From the NCBI GenBank assembly GCA_029906195.1, contig JARWSJ010000001.1, forward strand, positions 2,790,001-2,854,000: 64,000 bases of DNA. Reading direction: 5' to 3'. The translations under genes were made by a program, and so were the position numbers. The notes below the pieces were generated by a model that was given only the letters and a program-made list of their open reading frames with translations, ran no database searches and was not told the origin of the DNA. Position 1 is the stretch's first letter. Each line of letters begins with the position of its first letter. The stretch comes from Chitinophagaceae bacterium 26-R-25. Lineage in GTDB: Bacteria; Bacteroidota; Bacteroidia; Chitinophagales; Chitinophagaceae. Shown here piece by piece: positions 50,492 to 58,866 of this stretch.

Positions 50492-52768
50492 TTATTGCTT
50501 GGTTAATATCCTTGAAAAATGCACCGTACTGCCGTTTCGCAGTTCAATCATATACATTCCGCTTTTGAGATTACTCAAACCATCTAGTTGAATTCGGTTC
50601 ATGCCTTTGGTAGCAGGTTGTGTCTTACTGAATACCATTTTTCCGTTGAGGTCGTACAGTCTTGCTTCTACTGCGGTATTATCATTGAGATAAATACTGA
50701 CATTGATTTCGTTGGTAAAAGGATTTGGCCACGTGGTTGTACCGGGATTAATTAAATGCAACGAGATTGTTTTTGAATAGCTATAAGAACCATCATGGTC
50801 AACCATTTGTAACCGGTAGTAGACGGTGCCTGACAATGCGCTCACATCATCACTGGTGGAGTATTTGGCACTTGCGGAATTGTTGCCTTTCGCAGGCATG
50901 GTTGCAATAGCTTTCCAGGTGCCTCCATCATTTGAACGCTGTACCACAAAATGATCTGTATTCACTTCTTGTGCAGTCACCCAGTTGAGTTCGGATGTAC
51001 TATTATTCAGGTAGCCAACAAAACTGATTAGGTTTAAAGGCAAAATAGTTTGAGTATCGCATGCATCTGGAATACCGTCACCATCACTATCCAGGGCATC
51101 TGAACCTGTACAGATATCCTGGCAATCGGGTGTGCCATCGTTATCTGCATCTTCTATTACAATGGACCTGTAAATGCGATAATTGGTGGCCACGCTTACA
51201 GCACCCATATTGACGATTATGCGAATTTTATTAAAAGCCGCCGTAGGTTTAAAACCCACGGTTGTTTTACTGCCGGTACCTGCCACTATACCGCCATTTA
51301 GCAATGCTGCCCCCGAAGAGCTGCTAACAAAAGTAGATCCATTGTAGGCTTCTACAGAAATGGCATCTAAGGCTGATAAAGACAGTACATCTAATAAACC
51401 ACTGTTGTCTTTTGCAATTTCAAAACCGGCAAAAGTGCCCGCCGCAAAAGTGCCAGAATTCTTTTGCACTGTTATACGGCCATTACAGCTTAATCCAATC
51501 AATGCCGTTATAGTAGCAAAGTCGGTTTGACTGGATGTAGTAACGTTCCCTGCGTTGTTTACCGATGCTCCTATACACGCACCGAGTCCGCCAACAGTAC
51601 CGGTTTCTCCACCCACAATAGATGAGTAATATGCACTTGAAGTGGAAATATCGCTGTACAATCCCGGTGTGCAATCCGCGCAAGTCGTGGGCTCTTCAAA
51701 ACCATAGTAGATCTTCAGGTTTGACAATGATGCGGTCACAACAGGATCAAAAGCCAACCTTACTTCGTTAAATGCTTTGGTGGTAGTAATGGATAGTTTT
51801 GTACGATCATTCAGGTAGCTTACTGCACTTACATTCATCAAGCCGCTGCCACTGTTATATGTTTGTTGATCCTGCAAAACACCGTGGAGATAGGTCTGTA
51901 TGGTCAAGCCATTAAGCAAGGCAGCATCCAACACAGTACCGCCGGAACCTATTACAAATCCTGTACGGTTGCCCGCCGGATAAATATTGTCAACATCTTT
52001 CACCGCAATATATGGATTGCCCAATGTGCCGGAAGAAACCAGCGAAGCATTATAAATGCCATAAGTATTCTTATCGCCATCAATAATATATTGAGGATTG
52101 CTTAATGCATTCAGGGCATTGAGCAATTCTCCGCCCATGGTAACATGAGTCGAGGCTCCGGCAATTTGATCACCACAAACGCCATTGTTTTCATTTATAC
52201 CACAGTTGGGATCAAATGCCATCGCATAATAGATCCTCGCCCCATCTAAGGCATCCAGTACGTTGCTGGATACAAGCCGGATTTCATTAAAATCTTTACC
52301 GGCAGTTGTTTTAAACTGAATCCACAACATACCGTCTCCACCTCCTACTACTTCTACTGAAGCAAGGGATGCAGAATAGTTATACGTTTCCTGCAAAGTG
52401 CCATTCAAAAAAGTTTGCACCCATAGTGAATTGAGAACTGATGCGGTAAGCATCGATGGTTTCATTTCAGCAAGGAAACCAGCATACCAGCCACCAGTAT
52501 AAGAAAAGCCAGGTGTTGTGTTCTTTACCGAAACACCACTATTGGCCACAACTCCTACCAGCGAAGAAACAGTCGCATAATTAGTGGTGGACGCATCTGA
52601 AAGATTGGATGGATTGCTGATGAAATTACAAGCGACGCACAAGACACCATTCTGAACCGGTGTAGCCTGGACGCCTGAACCGGTAACTGCTTTGTAACAA
52701 GGGGTTCCATTTTGTCCAGGGGACAGAAAAGGGCTAAGCACTAAAAACAGGCACAACAAGTGCTTCAT
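50492..52768 (-). CDS. large type IX-secreted protein with three tandem modules and Ca-binding repeats
   Basis: I prefer the ATG at 52768 (758 aa), which opens the signal MKHLLCLFLVLSPFLSPG; an ATG six codons upstream is possible. Three tandem modules of about 180 residues each end in FNEIRL or FNKIRI followed by an IYY or YRIYR strand. Then come thrombospondin-type-3 calcium loops (DADNDGTPDCQD, DSDGDGIPDACD, about 540-570), a fibronectin-like segment (LNWVTAQEVNTDHFVVQRSNDG) and a type IX C-terminal sorting domain (WPNPFTNEINVSIYL... LKSGMYMIELRNG). It is expected to be exported and fixed at the cell surface, probably as an adhesin. It has no recognisable catalytic domain. It lies between two LytTR genes. 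Confidence 0.85.
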   Translation of the reverse strand: MKHLLCLFLVLSPFLSPGQNGTPCYKAVTGSGVQATPVQNGVLCVACNFISNPSNLSDASTTNYATVSSLVGVVANSGVSVKNTTPGFSYTGGWYAGFLAEMKPSMLTASVLNSLWVQTFLNGTLQETYNYSASLASVEVVGGGDGMLWIQFKTTAGKDFNEIRLVSSNVLDALDGARIYYAMAFDPNCGINENNGVCGDQIAGASTHVTMGGELLNALNALSNPQYIIDGDKNTYGIYNASLVSSGTLGNPYIAVKDVDNIYPAGNRTGFVIGSGGTVLDAALLNGLTIQTYLHGVLQDQQTYNSGSGLMNVSAVSYLNDRTKLSITTTKAFNEVRLAFDPVVTASLSNLKIYYGFEEPTTCADCTPGLYSDISTSSAYYSSIVGGETGTVGGLGACIGASVNNAGNVTTSSQTDFATITALIGLSCNGRITVQKNSGTFAAGTFAGFEIAKDNSGLLDVLSLSALDAISVEAYNGSTFVSSSSGAALLNGGIVAGTGSKTTVGFKPTAAFNKIRIIVNMGAVSVATNYRIYRSIVIEDADNDGTPDCQDICTGSDALDSDGDGIPDACDTQTILPLNLISFVGYLNNSTSELNWVTAQEVNTDHFVVQRSNDGGTWKAIATMPAKGNNSASAKYSTSDDVSALSGTVYYRLQMVDHDGSYSYSKTISLHLINPGTTTWPNPFTNEINVSIYLNDNTAVEARLYDLNGKMVFSKTQPATKGMNRIQLDGLSNLKSGMYMIELRNGSTVHFSRILTKQ

Positions 52769-52904
52769 AAAGGATTGGTCAATCATAAAAATTCATTTAG
52801 AGTTACGGGACTACACGGTAAGCGATTTCAATGACTCGTTTTTATGAGAATGGGTTAACCACAGCCTATACCAAGGTATTAAACCAGCTAGTATTCAAAC
52901 AACT

Positions 52905-52937
52905 AACCAGAATGCGACCAAATTAGATCAAAATGCG
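52905..52937 (+). promoter_or_regulatory. possible diverged operator, copy F
   Basis: AATGCG (52911-52916) and AATGCG (52932-52937) are exactly 21 bp apart, in the same orientation and at a similar distance (about 143 bp) from the downstream start as copies A to C, but the first three bases of each box and the spacer differ. It may be the site of a related regulator. Confidence 0.35.
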
Positions 52938-52990
52938 GGCGGATTGTAAACAATTACACGAATAACACATATTAGTACATTGATATATGA

Positions 52991-53188
52991 AAACGAAGGA
53001 GCAAGTAGAAACAGGCTTCCGGTGCTCAACACCCAAAGTCACCTGTTATGTTGTCTCGCGTGCATATTAAGACGCAGTAGGGATGTCGTCTCAACAGTTA
53101 TTTTTCCCGGGATAAACTTGCAAATTTCAGTTTACGAGACAAAGTCCTAAAGAAATGATAAAAAAAGGAGCGAGTAGAAACAAGCTCC
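52991..53188. repeat. two copies of a terminator-like repeat element (one decayed)
   Basis: At 52991-53020 lies a GGAGC-AAGTAGAAACA-GGCTTCC unit, a worn copy of the stem-loop at 53160-53188 (GGAGC at 53167-53171, GCTCC at 53184-53188, preceded by an A run). The intact one would terminate LytTR gene 2 on the minus strand. Three such elements within 3.6 kb suggest repeated local duplication. The rest of 52769-53367 shows no gene. Confidence 0.6.
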
Positions 53189-53367
53189 GTCGAACCTTAC
53201 CAATGTAATCCACGAATCAAACCTCACAATGAAAAACATTCTTAACTGTCCTAAAAACAACTCTTTACTCAAACTTCTTCCCTTTCTCATATATCTTCAA
53301 AGAATACGAATGTGAAATGCCACCTGGGCCCGGCCTTCATAGAAAAAATATTCTTATAATTAGCTGC

Positions 53368-53733
53368 TCATGCATTGCCTATCCGTCGAATGAGCGCACG
53401 TTTGCCTCTCACGTCGGACAATAGCAACGTAAATCTTTCTTCCAGCAAACCACGATAATTGTGTCCGATAGGAATTGTAACACCGCCAATAAATACGTTT
53501 TCCGAATCAAAAGCAGCAACTTCAGAGAGCGCAATAATATAGGATCGATGCACCTGCAGGAACTGATCTTCCGGTAAAAATTTAGCCAGCTGCTGCACAG
53601 ACAGAAGCGTAATAACTCTGCAGTGGCTTGTTACGATTGCCACGTAGTTCCCCAGGGATTGTACATAACAAATGTCTTTTATCCTGATCCGGATATTTTT
53701 CTTATCTGCTCTTACAAAAAAACTCGGTTCCAT
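53368..53733 (-). CDS. LytTR-domain DNA-binding protein 2 (standalone paralogue)
   Basis: This 121-aa LytTR protein begins MEPSFFVRADKKNIRIRIKDICYVQSLGNYVAIV and keeps the core LLSVQQLAKFLPEDQFLQVHRSYIIALSEV and VTIPIGHNY. It differs from paralogue 1 mainly in the strand-forming residues after the N-terminus. The duplication reaches about 200 bp past its stop. Upstream (53734-54325) I find no close copy of the TTTGCG operator, so the two paralogues are probably regulated differently. Confidence 0.9.
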   Translation of the reverse strand: MEPSFFVRADKKNIRIRIKDICYVQSLGNYVAIVTSHCRVITLLSVQQLAKFLPEDQFLQVHRSYIIALSEVAAFDSENVFIGGVTIPIGHNYRGLLEERFTLLLSDVRGKRALIRRIGNA

Positions 53734-54325
53734 TCTTTCCTCCGATTTTACATGTGGTCAAACAACTTTTATCAACTCAACGCATCATTTAATACACTCT
53801 CTTCTATTAAAGACGTAATTCAAAAAACACACTGCCATTCCGGAGATACTTTTTTTAATAACCCTCGATAATATTCGGCGCTGATTTACGCTCAATTGAC
53901 ATCACAAATTTAGACCATACATTAACTGTTGGAGGGGAGACATATTTATCGAAAATGGGGCAAAAATGTACACGTGCAAACTAAGCCTACCGGTGTTTGG
54001 GTATATTACTGGCCGTTTTCAAACTATTCTATCTAAGAAATCTTCAGCAAGCGCGAACCACACTTCACTGCATTTTTTCATGATAGAAAATCTGCGAAGA
54101 AAAATACCTGCCCGATCAATCTTGAACGATCGGCATCTGATATACTCCCCGTCAAAATCTTTGAACCAAAACGAAATTTCAGTGTTACACCTGGGATGGT
54201 TGCAAACCTCCCCTCTTTAATATCCATGACAATTACCGAGAAATAAAAACGATGTAACAAATAATACACTTATTGAGTATTTCGGAAACAATAAATCTTG
54301 TCCTTCAAAATCAAATAACAGGAGT
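53734..54325. other. intergenic region between divergent genes, no supported gene
   Basis: This AT-rich region contains the promoters of LytTR gene 2 and the sulfatase. An 84-codon open frame on the plus strand (53966-54220) shows no domain, signal peptide or convincing start, so I do not call it. Confidence 0.5.
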
Positions 54326-56785
54326 ATGAACAACATGAAATTAAGATCACACAAGGTTTTGATTTTTGCATTGGTTGGAGCGGTCGCAGCTTTTTCAACT
54401 TTCGGCTGTAATCAAAACACTAATAGTAACCAGCCCCCGGCTGTTGGCAACGATTCAAGCGGTTCCACGGCATTTAAAGGGAAAATAGAATTGGATGTGC
54501 GAAACTCCACAGCCGACTGGACACCTTTTGTGCCCAAAAAAGCGCCAGAAGGCTCACCCAATGTATTGATTATTTTGTATGATGATACCGGTGAATCTGC
54601 GTGGTCTACCTATGGCGGAGGGATCAATATGCCTACACTGGACAGCCTTGCTGCAGGTGGGCTTACCTACACGCAATGGCATACCTGTGCGTTGTGTTCG
54701 CCAACACGTTCTACCATCCTTACGGGGAGGAACCATACGCTCAATGGTATGGCTGCTATTACTGAAACAGCCAACGGCTTTCCGGGTGCAAGTGGTCGCA
54801 TACCTGAACAATGTGCTACACTGGCCGATATTATGAAAGACAATGGCTGGAGCACTTTTTGGCTGGGTAAAGACCATAATGTGCCAGAACAGGATATCGC
54901 AGCAGGTGGCGGTCGCTCGCAATGGCCCCTGCAAATGGGCTTCGAGCGCTTTTATGGATTTCTTGGCGGAGAAACCAACCAATGGTATCCGGACCTGGTA
55001 AAGGACAACGACTTTACTGAACAACCTTATGGTCCGAAAGAGGGTTATCATTTGTCAAAGGACCTGGCAGACCATGCCATCAAAATGATTAGCGATCAAA
55101 AAGGAAGTAATCCTTCAAAGCCCTGGTTCATGTGGTTCAATCCCGGTGCCAATCATGCGCCTCACCATGCACCTGCTGAATATATTGCCAAATACAAAGG
55201 CAAATTTGATGAAGGTTATGAAGCTTACAGAAGTTGGGTTTTGCAGCGCATGATAGACAAAGGTGTTTTGCCAAAAGGCACTAAACTTACCCCTATCAAC
55301 CCAATGCCACAGGATGTGGCCAATCCGGCTGACATGGTAAGGCCATGGAATACGCTTAGTGCAGATGAAAAGAAATTGTTTGCTCACATGGCGGAAGTAT
55401 ACGCTGGCTTTTCAGAATACACAGATGCACAAGTGGGCAGGGTAATTAAATATTTGAAAGAATCAGGACAATTTGATAACACAGTAATTTTCTATGCCGC
55501 AGACAACGGCGCTTCAGGAGAAGGTAGCCCAAGCGGTTCTGTAAATGAAAATAAATTCTTTAATGGTTACCCTGATGATATTTCCGAGAACATGAAATAC
55601 CTGAAAACACTGGGTGGCCCTGACACTTACAACCACTATCCGACTGGATGGGCAGTAGCATTTTCAAGTCCTTACCAGATGTTTAAACGCTACTCCCAAT
55701 ACTCAGGAGGTACAGCGTGCCCATTGGTTATATCATGGCCAAAAGGTATCAAAGCAAAGGGCGAACTCAGGGATCAATATCATCATTCAGTTGACATAGT
55801 TCCCACGATACTGGATATCTGCGGACTTAATATGCCCGATGTATATCACGGCGTGAAACAATATCCGCTTTCAGGCATTTCGATGAAATACAGTTTCGAT
55901 GCCAAACAAAAAGATCCCACACAAAAACATGTGCAGTATTACGTAATGCTGGGTACCCGTGGTATCTGGAAAGACGGATGGAAGGCTTCGTCCGTGCACG
56001 CACCGCTAACCGGAAAAGGTAATTTTGATAAAGACAGCTGGCAACTATACCACGTGGATGAAGATCGTTCTGAATCAACTGATCTTGCCAAACAAAATCC
56101 CGAAAAGCTAAAGGAGCTACAGGATCTTTGGATGGAAGAAGCTAAAAAGAATTTTGGTCTTCCACTTGATGACCGTACTGCGGTTGAAATATTAGGCATT
56201 GAACGTCCTGCACAGGAGCCGCCCAGAGATCGCTATATCTATTATCCGGGAACAGAGCCCGTACCAGAAGGAGTTGCCGTAAATGTAAGGGGACGCAGCT
56301 ATAAAATATTGGCGGATGTACAACTAAACGCAAATGCCTCCGGTGTTATTTTCGCGCACGGCTCACGTTTTGGCGGCCACTCTCTCTTCATCAAAGATCG
56401 TAAGCTTTATTACGTGTATAATTTCCTTGGGATTAAACCAGAGCAGGTGTTTTCATCCGGGCCGCTACCACCCGGCAAATACACCTTGGGCGTTGAGTTT
56501 ACAAAAGATTCTACGGGCAAATTCGGCGAGTCTACAGGCACGTTAAAATTATATGTGAACGACAAGGTAGTGGCACAGGGCCCTATGCGCACCCAATCCG
56601 GCAAGTTCACACTGTCTGGTGATGGCTTGTGTATTGGATATGACAGCGGGGATGCGGTGAGTGGCCTGTATACCACACCGGGCACATTTAAAAATGGAAC
56701 AATCCAATTTGTAGGAGTCACTGTTGAAGGGAAACCTTATGTTGATCTTGAAGCTGAGGCGAAAAGAGCAATGATGTCCAACTAA
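54326..56785 (+). CDS. arylsulfatase-family lipoprotein (large S1 type)
   Basis: This 819-aa protein has an AGGAGT ribosome-binding site just before the ATG, unusual for this window. Lipoprotein signal with Cys about 28 (FSTFGCNQN). The formylglycine motif CSPTRSTILTGRNH (about 129-142) keeps Cys-x-Pro-x-Arg. Metal-site residues are in NVLIILYDDTGESAWSTYGG (about 74-94) and FYAADNGASGEGSPSG (about 391-406). A C-terminal jelly-roll domain (about 640-810) resembles that of large AtsA-type arylsulfatases. It releases sulfate from a glycan or aryl ester in the periplasm or at the surface. It needs a formylglycine-generating enzyme or anSME, not seen in this window. Confidence 0.92.
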   Translation: MNNMKLRSHKVLIFALVGAVAAFSTFGCNQNTNSNQPPAVGNDSSGSTAFKGKIELDVRNSTADWTPFVPKKAPEGSPNVLIILYDDTGESAWSTYGGGINMPTLDSLAAGGLTYTQWHTCALCSPTRSTILTGRNHTLNGMAAITETANGFPGASGRIPEQCATLADIMKDNGWSTFWLGKDHNVPEQDIAAGGGRSQWPLQMGFERFYGFLGGETNQWYPDLVKDNDFTEQPYGPKEGYHLSKDLADHAIKMISDQKGSNPSKPWFMWFNPGANHAPHHAPAEYIAKYKGKFDEGYEAYRSWVLQRMIDKGVLPKGTKLTPINPMPQDVANPADMVRPWNTLSADEKKLFAHMAEVYAGFSEYTDAQVGRVIKYLKESGQFDNTVIFYAADNGASGEGSPSGSVNENKFFNGYPDDISENMKYLKTLGGPDTYNHYPTGWAVAFSSPYQMFKRYSQYSGGTACPLVISWPKGIKAKGELRDQYHHSVDIVPTILDICGLNMPDVYHGVKQYPLSGISMKYSFDAKQKDPTQKHVQYYVMLGTRGIWKDGWKASSVHAPLTGKGNFDKDSWQLYHVDEDRSESTDLAKQNPEKLKELQDLWMEEAKKNFGLPLDDRTAVEILGIERPAQEPPRDRYIYYPGTEPVPEGVAVNVRGRSYKILADVQLNANASGVIFAHGSRFGGHSLFIKDRKLYYVYNFLGIKPEQVFSSGPLPPGKYTLGVEFTKDSTGKFGESTGTLKLYVNDKVVAQGPMRTQSGKFTLSGDGLCIGYDSGDAVSGLYTTPGTFKNGTIQFVGVTVEGKPYVDLEAEAKRAMMSN

Positions 56786-56798
56786 CAATCATCAACTT

Positions 56799-56858
56799 AG
56801 CCCGGCCTGCCATATATTGCAAACCGAACAGAGATGGCAGGTCGGGCTATCTTATTTT
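56799..56858 (+). terminator. terminator after the sulfatase gene
   Basis: A 15-bp GC-rich stem (56799-56813 with 56834-56848, one G-T pair) is followed by a T-rich stretch between two convergent genes. It could serve both. Confidence 0.85.
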
Positions 56859-56902
56859 TCAAAGATGTTTCATCTCAATGAAAATGATTCAAGATAACTT
56901 TT

Positions 56903-58801
56903 TTAATGCGTTGGCCTGATCCAAATTGCCTGTCCACCAGATCCCGGCAAATGCGCGTCTAAAACAGTCTTACTATCTACTACAATTTGCTTCATCGATA
57001 CTTTTGTTCTGACCGTTGAGGCAGGATCATCATAATAAATAGTTGTTTTAAATTTCTTTCCTGCCGGCAAGAAAGAACAAGCGACTTTAATATCCCTTGC
57101 ATCATTGTTGGTGATGCTTCCCACAAACCATTCGTTGTTCTTTTTACGGGCGATTGTTATGTACTTCCCTATTTCACCATCCAGCACTTTTGTATCATCC
57201 CAAACCGTTGGCACATGATCAAAGAATTCGAGTTCAGGTTCGTCTTTTGAATCTTCCGGTTTATCATACCAATACATGAATTGGAGTGGACTATAATACA
57301 CAACAGACAAAGCCATTTGATGCACGGAAGTTGTTTTCAATACACGTGCATTCTGGGTTTCAGCTAATCTTGCTTTTAATTCCGGACGGTGGTAGTAGCA
57401 AATGGTATAGTCAGCAGCGCCGCATAGGAATCTTGTGAAAGGCAACACGGCGTTGTTGTTTGCTTCCGGCATTTCTTCATTGCCTCGTACGCCCTCCTGA
57501 GTTAAAAGATTAGGATATGTTCTGCTGTAACCGGTCGGCCTGTATTCATCATGTATATCCACCATCAAATGATGCGCTGCACATTTTCTAACAGCTTCAT
57601 GAAGCCATTGCGTCCAGTAATATGAACCTACATTAACAAACCCAAACTTAATACCTGCTATGCTCCACTTTTCGTACAAGGGCAATAATGTATCCAATTG
57701 CTTAGCCAGTGCCAATTGATTAACATATAAGAATACACCAATACCTTTCTGTTTCGCATATTGAACAACTTCTGGTAAGTTCAAATCATTTTTAGGATTG
57801 CGGCGCGGGTCCACGTTTACGGCAGTAGCATTCGATGCACTATCGTATTCATAACCGTACCACCCCGCATCGAAATGAATGTATTGAAGTTTACGTTTTA
57901 CTGCAAAGTCTACTACTTCCTTTGCACCTTGTGTTGAGAGTGACGTTTCTCTTATAATTTTTCCCGGCCTTATCCACTCGGAATTTTTTATTGCGCAGGC
58001 ATCATTCAAATTCAGGATAAGGTCATTGTTCTGCAAAAGGTCCGTTGCTTTTTCTGCAATCATTACTACATGCCATGGCGTTTCAAAAGGCGTTGTCAAC
58101 GCTACCTTACCAAACATGGAACATACGATGGTATTTGGCTTTGCGGGATGCAATGCAAACTTCGTTCTGCAATAATCTATTACTTTCGCTTCCGCTAATG
58201 AAACAAACAGTCCGTTGTTCAGTTGCAAGGTTAGTGGACGTTCTGCTTCTCCGCGCCAGTCTTCTAAAGGCAGCAACCTGTACTCACCCTGAGCATGATC
58301 TGTAAACCATGCTTTCGTATTTTCAGGCATTGCATACTCTGTTAAATCCTTGCTGATCACAATGTCCCCGCCACCCGCAGAATGTTCCGGAAAGCAGTAA
58401 CGAAACGCAAGACCTTCATCATAAGCTCTTACTTCCAATTGAATAACCTGTCGCCCAATATTGTTTTTCCAAAAGGAAAAAATTGCTGCGTTGTAATGAT
58501 CGCGAACTATATTTCTTTCGCCGTACCCAGGCTTCCACGAAGCATCTTTTTTAGCGGTAGTAACGGAATGCAAATTCAAATGATCCCAGCCGGCTATTCC
58601 CAATGCCGATGTTTTGATGATCTCTTTTTGTTGATAGAAAGCGGAATAACTTATTCCTCCATTTACAACCGACAATTGAAAATGAATTTTTCCATTGGGT
58701 GAAAAAAGAGAAAGGCTGTCCTGTGCATTACCTGCCAAAGTAAGCATGCTCAAAGCGATTAACATTACAACCTGTCGAATAGTGATATATTTTGAAATCA
58801 A
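56903..58801 (-). CDS. GH97-family glycoside hydrolase of an atypical branch
   Basis: This protein has 632 aa with a TTG start at 58801 (MISKYITIRQVVMLIALSMLTLAGNAQ is a complete signal peptide; the next ATG leaves no charged N-region). N-terminal beta-supersandwich (about 30-270) and TIM barrel (about 290-560). The barrel has FDAGWYGYEYD, GIKFGFVNVGSYYWTQW, MVDIHDEYRPTGYSRTYPNLLTQEGVRGNEE and YTICYYHRP. In retaining GH97 alpha-galactosidases an Asp nucleophile lies in the GIKxDF strand; here that position is Gly. Calcium-binding Glu residues seem kept. Activity on an alpha-linked hexose is expected but the mechanism is unclear. It lies 65 bp after the GH2 gene. Confidence 0.88.
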   Translation of the reverse strand: MISKYITIRQVVMLIALSMLTLAGNAQDSLSLFSPNGKIHFQLSVVNGGISYSAFYQQKEIIKTSALGIAGWDHLNLHSVTTAKKDASWKPGYGERNIVRDHYNAAIFSFWKNNIGRQVIQLEVRAYDEGLAFRYCFPEHSAGGGDIVISKDLTEYAMPENTKAWFTDHAQGEYRLLPLEDWRGEAERPLTLQLNNGLFVSLAEAKVIDYCRTKFALHPAKPNTIVCSMFGKVALTTPFETPWHVVMIAEKATDLLQNNDLILNLNDACAIKNSEWIRPGKIIRETSLSTQGAKEVVDFAVKRKLQYIHFDAGWYGYEYDSASNATAVNVDPRRNPKNDLNLPEVVQYAKQKGIGVFLYVNQLALAKQLDTLLPLYEKWSIAGIKFGFVNVGSYYWTQWLHEAVRKCAAHHLMVDIHDEYRPTGYSRTYPNLLTQEGVRGNEEMPEANNNAVLPFTRFLCGAADYTICYYHRPELKARLAETQNARVLKTTSVHQMALSVVYYSPLQFMYWYDKPEDSKDEPELEFFDHVPTVWDDTKVLDGEIGKYITIARKKNNEWFVGSITNNDARDIKVACSFLPAGKKFKTTIYYDDPASTVRTKVSMKQIVVDSKTVLDAHLPGSGGQAIWIRPTH

Positions 58802-58866
58802 ACTATAATCTTTTTTGTTTGGCTATCCGCAATTTCTTCAACTGAGTGTCTGCGTTATTTTCAGAT

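Noticed and set aside
53966-54220. 84-codon open frame upstream of the sulfatase
   Set aside because: No recognisable domain, start or conservation clue; it lies in the promoter region.
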